DNA of 30,924 nucleotides. It comes from JBAZTO01 sp041661865. GTDB lineage: Bacteria; Planctomycetota; Phycisphaerae; SM23-33. Under the pieces are notes generated by a model. The model was not told the origin of the DNA. It searched no databases and saw only the letters and a list, made by a program, of their open reading frames with translations. Location: the NCBI GenBank assembly GCA_041661865.1, contig JBAZTO010000049.1, positions 1 through 30,924 of the forward strand. Reading direction: 5' to 3'. Below, piece after piece: positions 21,701 to 30,808 of this stretch; position 1 is the first letter of the stretch, and each line of letters opens with the position of its first letter. The translations under genes were made by a program, and so were the position numbers.

Positions 21701-23235
21701 GCTCGACCTCGCTCGGTCCTGGCGGCCAGGCGTTGCTGCACGACCTGCCGCATCACGTCGCGCGGCGCGGGTCGGCCCGTCCATAATTCAAACTGCGCCA
21801 CGGCCTGGTTGACGAACATGTCCAGGCCCGAGACGCACACGCAACCCTGCTGATCGGCCTGCCGCAGCAGGGCCGTTGTGGCGGGGTTGTAGATGGTGTC
21901 GAAGACCACCTTCACGCACGCGGGAATCGTCTCCAGCGGGCTGGACTCGATATCCGGCGACATGCCGATGGGCGTGCAGTTGATGACGATCTCAGCGTTC
22001 ATCTCGCCGGCATGCTTCAAGGCCTCGGCCTGGCAGGAAAACTCCTCGGCCAGCGCCTCCGCCCGAGCCAATGAGCGGTTGAAAACGGTCACTTCCGCGC
22101 GATAGCGCCGCAGCGCGGCGACGATGGCCCGGGCCGCCCCGCCGGCGCCCAGCACCGCCACCGCCTTGCCGGCCAGGTCTTCACGCCGCATGGCGCAGGC
22201 ATGGCAGAGGGCGTCGATCGCCGCGGAATAGTCCGTGTTGTCGCCTCGCACCGAGCCGGAGGGGGAAATCGTCAGCGTATTGACCGCGCCGATCTTGCGA
22301 GACAACTTGTCGCAATTCCCGGCCGCGATATAAGCCAGTGCGTTTTCCTTGTGCGGAATCGTCACCGACAGGCCGCGCCAGTCCAGCCAGGGCCGCTCCA
22401 GCAGGCCGTCCATCAGGCGGAAGAAATTGTCCCGCCCCTCCTCGACCCGGATCGGCACGTAGACCGCGTCCACTCCCGCCGCGGTGAAAGCGGCGTTGTG
22501 GATGGCCGGGCTCATCGAGTGGGCAATCGGGCAGCCGATCACGCCATAAACGGCGGTGGCTGGGCCGATGCTGTCCCAACGATACAGGTTCTTCATGTCC
22601 GCGATACTGGGCTGGCCCGGCGCCGACTCGCAGCCGCCGGCCAGCGAGGCAAACGTGCCGAAAGCGCCGAACTTCCTGGCCAGGATGCGCGAACACAAGG
22701 CCGCTTCGCCCATGGCCAGCGAGATGGTCGGCTTGCGGCAGGCGCGGAGAATGTCAAATGCCCGCAGGGTCTCATTGGCCCGGCTGGTCATGAACACCTG
22801 CTTGTTAACGGCTGCGGGGGAACGATCCAGCGCCGCCGCGATGGCGTCGAGGTCGCCGGGCATGCCGGAAAAGTCGTGGTGGCTGAGGACGATCGCGCCG
22901 CCGGGCCAATCTTCGGCCGGCACGTCATCCTCCACATCGATGTACGTGGGGGACAACTGGGCCGCCAGGCGAAGTATCGCCAGGCGCCGCCGCTCGCTGC
23001 CCTTGAACTTGCCGCCCTGCCGCACGGGTCGGTTGGTCACGATCACTTCAATGGGCCGGTCAGACAGCAGCCCGCGCAGGGCCTGCTCATCGGGGGCGTG
23101 CTTCAGAAAGTCCAGGCGACACTCCGCCAGGTCGGCCCCGGCAGCGGCGGCCTCGTGCATCTGCCGGCGCATGGAAACAACATCACTGGCTGTCAGCGGG
23201 CAGATCAGACGAGTTGGCCGACCAGTCATGGACAT
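21697..23235 (-). CDS. aroDE: Bifunctional 3-dehydroquinate dehydratase (type I) / shikimate dehydrogenase
   Basis: 512 residues carrying two consecutive shikimate-pathway steps. Residues 1-220 are a type I dehydroquinase: E38-C-R-L-D, SHHDF (His119/120), the Schiff-base Lys145 in NKQVFMTSR, and SLAMGEAALCSRIL. Residues 225-500 are shikimate dehydrogenase: VIGCPIAHSMSPAIHN, VTIPHKENAL (catalytic Lys296), GDNTDYSA (Asp335), the NADP loop VLGAGGAARAI and VFNRSLARAEALAEEF. The product goes from 3-dehydroquinate to shikimate. The same fusion order occurs in plants, chlamydiae and planctomycetes. ATGs at 23235 and 23229 are both possible; neither has a strong ribosome binding site. It lies 56 nt behind the DUF4340 gene. 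Confidence 0.95.
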   Translation of the reverse strand: MSMTGRPTRLICPLTASDVVSMRRQMHEAAAAGADLAECRLDFLKHAPDEQALRGLLSDRPIEVIVTNRPVRQGGKFKGSERRRLAILRLAAQLSPTYIDVEDDVPAEDWPGGAIVLSHHDFSGMPGDLDAIAAALDRSPAAVNKQVFMTSRANETLRAFDILRACRKPTISLAMGEAALCSRILARKFGAFGTFASLAGGCESAPGQPSIADMKNLYRWDSIGPATAVYGVIGCPIAHSMSPAIHNAAFTAAGVDAVYVPIRVEEGRDNFFRLMDGLLERPWLDWRGLSVTIPHKENALAYIAAGNCDKLSRKIGAVNTLTISPSGSVRGDNTDYSAAIDALCHACAMRREDLAGKAVAVLGAGGAARAIVAALRRYRAEVTVFNRSLARAEALAEEFSCQAEALKHAGEMNAEIVINCTPIGMSPDIESSPLETIPACVKVVFDTIYNPATTALLRQADQQGCVCVSGLDMFVNQAVAQFELWTGRPAPRDVMRQVVQQRLAARTERGRA

Positions 23236-23291
23236 GGCGGGTACAGCTTACCAGAAACCCGCCGCTGTCGGCAACTCCCGCATGCGAGACA

Positions 23292-25574
23292 CTATTTTTC
23301 GAAATCCCTAAGCGCCACGCGCAAATCATCGACCCTATATTTGGAAAGCACGAGCAGCCCTTCCACGGCGTTGGAAACGGCGTATCGGGATCGCTCGTCG
23401 GGCCCGGTGGCTGAGACCTCCAGGCGCCACGTCGCCCCGGTCTTGAGCGCCACGTCGATCACCAGGGCCGGCTTGTCCAGGCCATACTTGGCCTTGTCGG
23501 AAGGAGACTTGTAGTCGGCGAATCGGTCAGCCTTGACCTGCTGGAGGAGAACCTGATAGCCGTGGACCTTGGCCTGGTCCAGGGGCAGCTGTCGATCGTT
23601 GGGGCTGATCCAGTTCTTGCCGCCCTCATTTTCCAATACGAGCACTTCGCTACCGCTTTTGAGGGTGATGGAATCCATCCGATCGATGACGCCCACACCG
23701 AAGGTTCTTTCGCATAACTCGGCTGTCAGGAACCTGCGAAGGTCAGGCTTGACTTGCCCCACCGCCACCGGAGACCTGCCTTCCATCCATGCGTAGTCAA
23801 CATTGCCCACCTTGACCACGTGAACGGTGAAAACATGAGTTTCTTTTGGAGTCGTCGGCTGACTCGACGGCATGGTCAAGGCTTCCGGAGTGACAACATT
23901 GACCTTCAGCTTGACGGTGATGGCATCGGGAGCTTTGGCGTACTCGTCGGGAACTTTGGGCCCAAGGGCAACGATCTTATCGGCGACCGTCCGGCCCATG
24001 GCGCTGAAAATATTGATGATGGCGGCCTGGTCGGCTGGGGCCTTGATGGGTTTGTTGAGCTTCCACTGGGTGCTGCCTTCCACCAACTCGGCGTCGTACT
24101 CGGTCGCCCCTCGCGTGAGCACCACGGCCATGGGCTGCTTGACCGCCTCAAGTTCCAGGATCAATGTGCCCCAGTAGACCGCCGGAGCCTGAAGCATCTT
24201 CTGGACCTGGTCGGTCTTGACCACGGCCACCTGCGAGCTATCGCCCGACTTGACAAAGGTCATCGCGCCCGAGGGACTCTTGGAGCCGATCAGCAGCTTG
24301 CCCTCGCCCTTGGAACCTGTGAGCGTAAGGGTCGCCATCGGCTTGTCCAGACCGTAGGGAGCCAGCGTCTCGGCCTTGTCTTCAAAACTCTCTGCCTTCA
24401 GCGACATGACGGCGTCGATGAGATCCTCCACTGCCGCCGCATTGGCCTTGCCTTCATACGGTTGGAACATTCGCCACTGATCATTCTGTGTCACCAGCTT
24501 GCACGTCCCCGATGCGTTCTCGATATCCACCGAATGCACCCTCTGCTCGTCCAGATGCACAATTTGCCGGTCGCGCATATTGATCAATCGCTGCCCCAGC
24601 ATGAGATAGGCTGTGCCTTCCAGCAGGAAGACGGTATCCTGCCCAGCCAACTTGGCATAGACGTTCTTGCCGGTATCCTCTCCGATAGCCAAACTGTAGT
24701 GCCGCCCCGGCTGAGTCGCGGGTTGGGAAGTCGGCGAAGAGGCCGCCGAGGTCGCGGGCGAAGAGGCGGCGGGCTTGTCCTCGACCAGGTCGAAGCTGAA
24801 CACCAGGCGCGGGTTGTCCAGTCCGTAACCGGCCAGGCTCTTGGGGTGGTCGGCGACAAAATCCTCCACCGTCAGAAGCCTCAGCTTGTCGGCCAGCAGG
24901 CAAGTTCTTTCATTGTCGGCCGGAGCGTCAACGTTGGGAGCCTTGACTCTCCAGTTATCGCCTTGGCGCACAAGTTGAAAAGCGTCATGGCCCTGGATCG
25001 TGATATTGGCGACATGGCCGCCGTCAAATTCCCACAGGGACTTGTCGCGGAACTCGTTGACCGGCTGGGTCAGGCGGGTCTTGAAATCGTAATCAACCAC
25101 GGTGGGCTTGCCGCCGTCGGCCCGTACGAAGGTCCGGTCACCCTTGCCCATCGCCACGTGCTGGCCGACCTCCAGCGTGTAAACCTTGCCGGAAGCATCG
25201 GTCAGCTTGATCGTCCAGAGGGGCTTGTTCAAGCCGGCGGTTTGCACGTCCAACGCCTCCGCCTCCTGGGGGGTGCGAAGGTCAATGAGGGAATTGGCTA
25301 AATCGTTGACGCGCGTGGCATCGGCCCTGGCGACGATGGGCTCGACGATCCGCCAGGCGTTGCCATCCCTGACGAAGGCCAGCTTGCCACCATCCGCGGC
25401 GGTGACGACCAGTTCCTTCACACCCGCCGGCACCGGCGAGAACACCATCTGCCGGGGCGATTCATTGGTTGGGCCGTTGATTTGTTTGACGCCGCGATAG
25501 CTGCTCTGGAGTGTGACAAAAATCACGCAGGCCACCAGAACCACCAGCAGGACGATCATTGTCTTGGGCTTCAT
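23292..25574 (-). CDS. DUF4340 repeat protein, membrane-anchored
   Basis: 760 residues. One N-terminal transmembrane helix (about 5-22, TMIVLLVVLVACVIFVTL) and a large extracytoplasmic part built from repeats. The tell-tale element GL(D/N)xP recurs at 113-118 (AGLNKP), 250-255 (YGLDNP), 407-412 (YGLDKP) and 697-702 (YGLDKP). A weaker match (VPDEYAKAPD) lies near 550, so there are about five units of roughly 145 residues. A Ser/Pro/Thr linker covers about 271-290. DUF4340 proteins are regularly encoded beside Gld-like ABC transporters, as here, and probably form part of that envelope machine. The start has only a weak GGTGA upstream. An 88-nt gap with an 8-bp hairpin (25618-25623 with 25632-25637 plus flanks) precedes it. 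Confidence 0.85.
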   Translation of the reverse strand: MKPKTMIVLLVVLVACVIFVTLQSSYRGVKQINGPTNESPRQMVFSPVPAGVKELVVTAADGGKLAFVRDGNAWRIVEPIVARADATRVNDLANSLIDLRTPQEAEALDVQTAGLNKPLWTIKLTDASGKVYTLEVGQHVAMGKGDRTFVRADGGKPTVVDYDFKTRLTQPVNEFRDKSLWEFDGGHVANITIQGHDAFQLVRQGDNWRVKAPNVDAPADNERTCLLADKLRLLTVEDFVADHPKSLAGYGLDNPRLVFSFDLVEDKPAASSPATSAASSPTSQPATQPGRHYSLAIGEDTGKNVYAKLAGQDTVFLLEGTAYLMLGQRLINMRDRQIVHLDEQRVHSVDIENASGTCKLVTQNDQWRMFQPYEGKANAAAVEDLIDAVMSLKAESFEDKAETLAPYGLDKPMATLTLTGSKGEGKLLIGSKSPSGAMTFVKSGDSSQVAVVKTDQVQKMLQAPAVYWGTLILELEAVKQPMAVVLTRGATEYDAELVEGSTQWKLNKPIKAPADQAAIINIFSAMGRTVADKIVALGPKVPDEYAKAPDAITVKLKVNVVTPEALTMPSSQPTTPKETHVFTVHVVKVGNVDYAWMEGRSPVAVGQVKPDLRRFLTAELCERTFGVGVIDRMDSITLKSGSEVLVLENEGGKNWISPNDRQLPLDQAKVHGYQVLLQQVKADRFADYKSPSDKAKYGLDKPALVIDVALKTGATWRLEVSATGPDERSRYAVSNAVEGLLVLSKYRVDDLRVALRDFEK

Positions 25575-25662
25575 CGTTCACCCGCTCCAAATAGCGATAT
25601 TACTGAAAACTTCCAAGCCTGCCGAATGACAGGCAGGTTCAACCGATATTGTTTTTCAGGTC

Positions 25663-28600
25663 TTATCGGCGGCGTATCAGCATCACCAGGCCGCCAATCA
25701 GCGCGACCACCAGCGGCAGGGCGATCAGATAGCCCACCCGCAGAATCGTCATGGTGGTGGGCGAGATCATGGCCACCGGCTTGATCTGGACAGGGCCCGA
25801 GGCAATGAGCCGCTCCAGGCCTATGAGCCAGTAGACGCTGTTGATGACCAGATCCGCGTCGGCCCGCGGCGCATCGGCCAGCGAGAGTGTGCCACGTGCG
25901 TCCACCTGTCCGACGCGCTTGTCAAGATAGCCATCCAGCAGGCTCGCCCCCACCGTCATGACGACGATGCGCGAGGGCTTCTTCTCAGGCAGATCGGCCG
26001 GCGCGCTGGTGGTGGTCGCCATCGACGTGGCAACAGCCGCCGAGGCCGGGCCACTGGCGGGCCGGCTGGTCGCGGCGCCTTTGCGAATGGCCGCCACCAC
26101 GACATTGAGCGGCGGGGCCATATCCCCGGCTGCGAAGTCCGGGCTGATCGTGCTGTCAGGATTGTTCAACTGCGCGCCCAGCTCCCGCAAGCGCCGGGTA
26201 GCCCACGTGCCACGCCACGCGGTGGTATTGGGCACCCCCAGCACCGGCTGAATCGTAACGTCGTCCGGCGATGAAGGCGTTGAAATAATCGGGCACAGAC
26301 CCCGCCACAGCACGCGCTGCGCCTGGAGCGGTTTACCAATGGGCTGGGCGGTGAAGGTATTCAGCGGCGCATAGAACATGCGCTCGATGCTGACCTTGAA
26401 ACGCCCGGGCTGGTTCTCGTCGGGCAAGGCCGGGATGATCATGAAATTGCTGAGCACTTCCAGCCCCCAGGCCTGCTGGAGATAATCGTTGTAGACGTAG
26501 GCGCTGTCGGCGGGAGGCGCCTCGCCCATCGACCGCGGCTGGGAGTAGGCGGTCAGGAAGATAGCGGGCATCCCCGACTCGATGGCCGCCTTGACCTTGT
26601 CCATGAGCGCGGCGGTGAAGCCCACGCTACGGTTCTCCGCGACGGGAACCGGAGGCGGCGGAGACAGCAGCAACAGCACCTGCGGCCGGCCCGCTGTGGC
26701 CGCGGGAACCGGATCCTTGAGGTTCCAATCCACCACCTCCAGGTTCAATTCCTCGAGGCGTTTGCGGAGTGTGGTCAACATCGTCGGCGCCATTTCCGGC
26801 GGCGGGGCCATGCCGGCAACGTCCTCCGGCAGGGCATAATAGGTCAGCAGCACGGTGGCAAAGGGGTCCGACGTCGCCGTCAGCAGCCGCGACGCTATGG
26901 CCGAATCGCCGTTGAAGACGCGTTGAGCAGCCTGGCCTTCGTCGGCGGAATGTTCCGCATGGGCCAGTCGCTGCGGCCAGACCTCGTCGAAGGGTATGAC
27001 GGCCGTCTTGCCGCCGCTTTCGACGATCACGATATTGTCGGAGGCTACATCACTCGTCAGCGTTCCATTCTTGAGTTCAGGCAGTCTCCCAGCTTGTTCG
27101 ATGATCTCTCTCATGGGGTCCAGAATGGCTTTAAATCCGACCCCCTCGACCTTCTTAAGCAGTACGGCCGTGGGCGGGTCCACCTTGACCAACTGGTCGA
27201 CGGCCTTGCGGGACCGGTCGGCCGCCTGCATGACCGTCGCGGCTATCTCCCGCACGCTGGGGCGGATTTTCTCGACCGTCTGGGAGTGGAACTCGCTCTT
27301 GGTAACTTTGCGGACCTGCTCGACCTCGGTGGCCAGGCCCTGCATGGTCTGGGAGAGGAACTGCTTGAAGAACTCCGCCAGATCCGTCCTCACCTGGTAG
27401 GTGCCGCTAGGGATGGTCAGGCGAAAATAACGGTTCCGCGACAGCAGCGAACCGTTATCGGGCCCCGCGACGGTTTCGAGCAAATTGCCGGCGGATCGAG
27501 CCTTCTCAGCCGCGATCTTGGCGGCATCGGAAAACTTTTCCATCGCCACGGACGCGTCGGACCCCGCCAGCGCGTCGTTCATGTCATTGGCGGCTTTGGC
27601 CGCCTCGTCGATGCTCTTGAGTGTTTCTTTCCTGTTAGCCGCGGCAGTAGCGGGAATTTTGCTGATCTTCTCGATCAGCTTGGACTCCTCCTTCAGGACC
27701 ACATAGGCCTCGTCCATGGTTTGGCTCACCTCGGCGACCAGGGCCGCATAGTCGGGCAGGCCCGTCGAGGCCAACTCGCGGGTAACTTTCGCGCGAACCT
27801 GCTCCAATTCCTGGCGGACCTTATCCAGCAGGCGGGAAACTTCCGTCGTGATCCCCCACATCGCCAGGTACGAGTCCTCGTTCAATGCGGCCCACTGCCC
27901 CCGCTCGGTGTTGAGCAGAGCGATCAGGTCCGACGCCTTGGCCTGAAAATCCTTGAGGAACTTATTGTGCCGCTCGGCCTGGTTGGCCAGACGGTTCCGC
28001 AGGCGGGAGACGATCCGTACCTTGGCCGTGTCGGTGGTGGCGCTGGCGACCTCAATGTTCTTGTTCAACTCGTGCATGTCGTCCAGCAGTTCCCAGACCG
28101 GCTGGCGGTACTCGCCCGCACTGGCCTTCTCGTCGCCGGCGGTATACACGCACGTCAGCGTCACGGGGCTCTTGACCGTCTGGACGATCAGCTTGGCCCG
28201 CTCGCTGAGGCTGTAGCGCCCCAGGGTCTGCACGTCCTTGCGGACGTAGGTGTCCTGGGCCATTATGTTGAACACGACCACCACCGTCAGCGCCGCGGCC
28301 AGGGACACAAACACGTAGGATCCATAGCGAAGGCGCGACATGGCCGAGGAGGCCCAGACCAACAAAGACACCGCGATAATGCCGCCGGCCACGCAAACCG
28401 CCGCCGCCAGCAGCAGGGAAGCTCGCCACGGACCCCAGTCGCCGCCCCACAGTTGGACGACCAGGGCCGTCACCACTGCCGCCATGGCCAGGAACAGAAA
28501 TAAGATCAGCAACAACTGCTGGGCCGGCGCCTTGCCGCGGGCCAGTTGCACCCCGGCAACAGCCATGATGGCCAGCACGGCGACCCAGCCGCCCACGTAG

Positions 28601-28752
28601 ATCGACGCCCCGGGTACGATACCGCCCGTGGCCATCAGGTAAACCAGCGCCGCGGCGCCCAGCAGCGACAGGACGGCACAAATCACTCCGGCCACCTTGG
28701 CCCGCGCGGGAGCAAGCAACCCGCCGGCATTGTCATTCATTCTTATCGCCAT
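25663..28752 (-). CDS. GldG-like ABC transporter auxiliary protein, very large
   Basis: 1029 residues, much longer than typical GldG (around 550-600). Five predicted membrane helices lie near the N-terminus (about 20-42, 51-70, 78-100, 111-134, 144-164), then a long extracytoplasmic region. It begins YSLSERAKLIVQTVKSPVTL, the start of the ABC_transp_aux/GldG type domain. A probable coiled-coil stretch (about 250-430) is rich in Glu, Lys, Ala. Later come VLLLLSPPPPVPV and PAIFLTAYSQPRSM. A C-terminal helix (about 1001-1025) ends in RRR. The family forms the periplasmic part of an ABC-2 type system. The ATG at 28752 has GGAG 8 nt upstream and overlaps the permease gene by 10 nt. Motility should not be assumed from the name. 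Confidence 0.83.
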   Translation of the reverse strand: MAIRMNDNAGGLLAPARAKVAGVICAVLSLLGAAALVYLMATGGIVPGASIYVGGWVAVLAIMAVAGVQLARGKAPAQQLLLILFLFLAMAAVVTALVVQLWGGDWGPWRASLLLAAAVCVAGGIIAVSLLVWASSAMSRLRYGSYVFVSLAAALTVVVVFNIMAQDTYVRKDVQTLGRYSLSERAKLIVQTVKSPVTLTCVYTAGDEKASAGEYRQPVWELLDDMHELNKNIEVASATTDTAKVRIVSRLRNRLANQAERHNKFLKDFQAKASDLIALLNTERGQWAALNEDSYLAMWGITTEVSRLLDKVRQELEQVRAKVTRELASTGLPDYAALVAEVSQTMDEAYVVLKEESKLIEKISKIPATAAANRKETLKSIDEAAKAANDMNDALAGSDASVAMEKFSDAAKIAAEKARSAGNLLETVAGPDNGSLLSRNRYFRLTIPSGTYQVRTDLAEFFKQFLSQTMQGLATEVEQVRKVTKSEFHSQTVEKIRPSVREIAATVMQAADRSRKAVDQLVKVDPPTAVLLKKVEGVGFKAILDPMREIIEQAGRLPELKNGTLTSDVASDNIVIVESGGKTAVIPFDEVWPQRLAHAEHSADEGQAAQRVFNGDSAIASRLLTATSDPFATVLLTYYALPEDVAGMAPPPEMAPTMLTTLRKRLEELNLEVVDWNLKDPVPAATAGRPQVLLLLSPPPPVPVAENRSVGFTAALMDKVKAAIESGMPAIFLTAYSQPRSMGEAPPADSAYVYNDYLQQAWGLEVLSNFMIIPALPDENQPGRFKVSIERMFYAPLNTFTAQPIGKPLQAQRVLWRGLCPIISTPSSPDDVTIQPVLGVPNTTAWRGTWATRRLRELGAQLNNPDSTISPDFAAGDMAPPLNVVVAAIRKGAATSRPASGPASAAVATSMATTTSAPADLPEKKPSRIVVMTVGASLLDGYLDKRVGQVDARGTLSLADAPRADADLVINSVYWLIGLERLIASGPVQIKPVAMISPTTMTILRVGYLIALPLVVALIGGLVMLIRRR

Positions 28753-29459
28753 CTGCGAGACTCCAGGGTCTTGACGCTGAGGAACAGGAACAGGCCTGTA
28801 AAGGACAGGAAGAAGATCACTGCCCGCGTATCCAGGACACCGCGGGAGAAGTCCTTGAAGTACGACATCACGTCCATCCGGGCGGCTAGGTAGTTCCACG
28901 GCTCGCCGCCGTAGCCCACCAGCAGGTGCATCAGGATGACCATGACCGAGAGAATGGCGATGGCGACGATGGCCGCAACGAGCTGGTGAGGCGTGACGGC
29001 CGAGGCAAAGATGCCCACGGACAGGAAGGCGGCGCCCAGCAGGATCATGCCCAGGTATCCCATGACCGCCACGCCGGGGTCAGGCTGGCCGTAGATGGCG
29101 ATCAGCGCCATGAACACGCCGGTGCTGGCCAGCAGGATCATGTAAAACACCAGCACGCCCAGGAACTTGCCCATGATGATCGCCGCATCGCTGACCGGCG
29201 AGGTCATCAGCGTCTCGATGGTGCCGCTGCGATACTCGTCCGACAGCAGCCGCATCGTCAACAGTGGGCTGGCGAAGACCATGATGTATGCCATCGCCTC
29301 AAACAGCGGCCGAAGCGACGCCTCGTTGCCGGGCACAAACAGTTTGTGGAAAAACCACAGCCCCGCCGCCAGCAGAAACAGCGCTCCCACCACGTAAGCC
29401 ATCGGTGAGTAGAAGCAACTGGCCAATTCGCGTCGGGCCAGAACCAGAGTTTTTTTCAT
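28743..29459 (-). CDS. ABC-2 type permease (GldF-like)
   Basis: 238 residues with six hydrophobic segments. It has the typical ABC-2 family opening, ARRELASCFYSPMAYVVGA, and the conserved cytoplasmic piece LLTMRLLSDEYRSGTIETLM followed by TSPVSDAAIIMGKFLG. It is the membrane channel partner of the ATPase encoded upstream. The ATG at 29459 has AAGGA 7 nt upstream. The 3' end overlaps the GldG-like gene by 10 nt, indicating coupled synthesis. The substrate of this exporter class in planctomycetes is not known. Confidence 0.9.
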   Translation of the reverse strand: MKKTLVLARRELASCFYSPMAYVVGALFLLAAGLWFFHKLFVPGNEASLRPLFEAMAYIMVFASPLLTMRLLSDEYRSGTIETLMTSPVSDAAIIMGKFLGVLVFYMILLASTGVFMALIAIYGQPDPGVAVMGYLGMILLGAAFLSVGIFASAVTPHQLVAAIVAIAILSVMVILMHLLVGYGGEPWNYLAARMDVMSYFKDFSRGVLDTRAVIFFLSFTGLFLFLSVKTLESRRWR

Positions 29460-29572
29460 AGCTTATTCCTTTGCCAACAACGTAACCGGGAATCGCAAGC
29501 GTGCCTCCTGGGACAACCGCCTCTCTCGTCGGCGGGAGGGCACCGTGGCGCCGGTCGCTCATTCCTGCCGGT

Positions 29573-30547
29573 TCATGCCGAAGTCACCAATGCCCGGCCT
29601 CGCAGATTCTGCTCGTAGGTGATTTGTACGAAGAAGTCCTCCAGGCTGCCGACCTCGCGCCGCAGCTCTCGCAGTTGCCAGCCCTTGTCGGCGGCCAGCT
29701 TGAATACCTCGGTCCGCAGGTCCACCGTCGGCTCGCCGCGGATGATCAGACGCGTCCAATTCCCGTCGGGCGCGTGCTCGGCGTTCTGGACGTGCGGGAT
29801 CTGGCGAATCAGGCCGGCGATGGCCTCGCCGTCGGCGCCGGCGACTTCGGCGATCAGGCGCGAAGGCCCGACCACGCGTTTGCGCAACTCTTCGGGGGTG
29901 CCCAACGCGGCGATCTTGCCGCCGGCGATGACGATCAGGTGGTTGCAGGTGGCCTCGACCTCGGCCAGGATGTGGCTGGACAGGATCACCGTATGGTCCT
30001 GGCCCAGTTCGCGGATCAGTTCCCGCATGGCGCGGATCTGGGCGGGGTCCAGTCCGATGGTCGGCTCGTCCAGCACCAGCACCGCGGGGTTGTGAAGCAT
30101 CACCTCGGCCAGTCCGACGCGCTGGCGATAGCCGCGGGACAGTTCGCCCACGCGCCGGCGCATCATGTTCTGGGGCTGGCTCAGCCAGCACCGCTGGGCC
30201 ACGCGGTCGACGGCGGCAGCCCGCTGGCGATGCGGGATGTCGCGCAGGGCGGCCTTGAACATCAGCAGCTCGCGCACGCGCATTTCGGGATAGAGCGGCA
30301 CGGCTTCGGGCATGTACCCAATGCACTGCCGCACAGCCATCGACTCGGTCAACACGTCGTGACTGGCCACGCTGGCGCGTCCGCCGCTGGCGGGCAGGTA
30401 GCAGGTAAGGATTTTCATCGTGGTGCTCTTGCCGGCCCCGTTGGGTCCCAGCAAGCCCACGATCATCCCTTTGTCCACGCCGAAGGAAATGTGGTCGACT
30501 GCACAGAACGAGCCATACCACTTCGTCAGGTCCTTGACCTCGATCAT
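29573..30547 (-). CDS. ABC transporter ATP-binding protein (Gld/Nos-type, GldA-like)
   Basis: 324 residues. The nucleotide-binding domain covers about 1-225: Walker A GPNGAGKST, Q-loop region IGYMPEAVPLYPEM, signature ELSRGYRQRVG (an unusual SRGY in place of SGGQ, common in this subfamily), Walker B VLVLDEPT and switch His in ILSSH. A C-terminal extension of about 90 residues contains LRRLR-type beta-alpha units ending SLEDFFVQIT, as in GldA/NosF-like ATPases. It energises the permease encoded 113 nt downstream. The ATG at 30547 has GAGG about 8 nt upstream. First gene of the minus-strand transporter operon. Confidence 0.93.
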   Translation of the reverse strand: MIEVKDLTKWYGSFCAVDHISFGVDKGMIVGLLGPNGAGKSTTMKILTCYLPASGGRASVASHDVLTESMAVRQCIGYMPEAVPLYPEMRVRELLMFKAALRDIPHRQRAAAVDRVAQRCWLSQPQNMMRRRVGELSRGYRQRVGLAEVMLHNPAVLVLDEPTIGLDPAQIRAMRELIRELGQDHTVILSSHILAEVEATCNHLIVIAGGKIAALGTPEELRKRVVGPSRLIAEVAGADGEAIAGLIRQIPHVQNAEHAPDGNWTRLIIRGEPTVDLRTEVFKLAADKGWQLRELRREVGSLEDFFVQITYEQNLRGRALVTSA

Positions 30548-30631
30548 GTTCGCGTCCTCGTTAGCCGCTCAGCCGCGGGAAATCGCCCAGGGGCGATCCA
30601 CTTCCGATGTAAACGCCACATCACGTCGATT

Positions 30632-30637
30632 ATTGTA
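30632..30637 (-). promoter_or_regulatory. TACAAT box, possible promoter of the ABC transporter operon
   Basis: On the minus strand TACAAT (30637-30632), followed by AAT, lies about 85 nt before the ATPase start. A convincing -35 is not seen. The rest of 30548-30808 shows no gene or strong structure. Confidence 0.3.
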
Positions 30638-30808
30638 CTTTCCGCCCCGTCACGCACCGATTCCACCAGACTGCCCAAAGTGAGCGCCCTCCGTGGAGGC
30701 CCCGGTCGGGCCATCGCAACAGGCACTGTCAGCCTACAGAAATCAGGGATTATCTGTAGTGGCCGCCGGGGGTATTGTCAAGACCCTCTTGCCCAATGAT
30801 AGTGTCAA

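Noticed and set aside
22201..28503. Long plus-strand frames opposite aroDE, DUF4340 and the GldG-like gene
   Set aside because: Same antisense artefact; no initiation signals or protein motifs.
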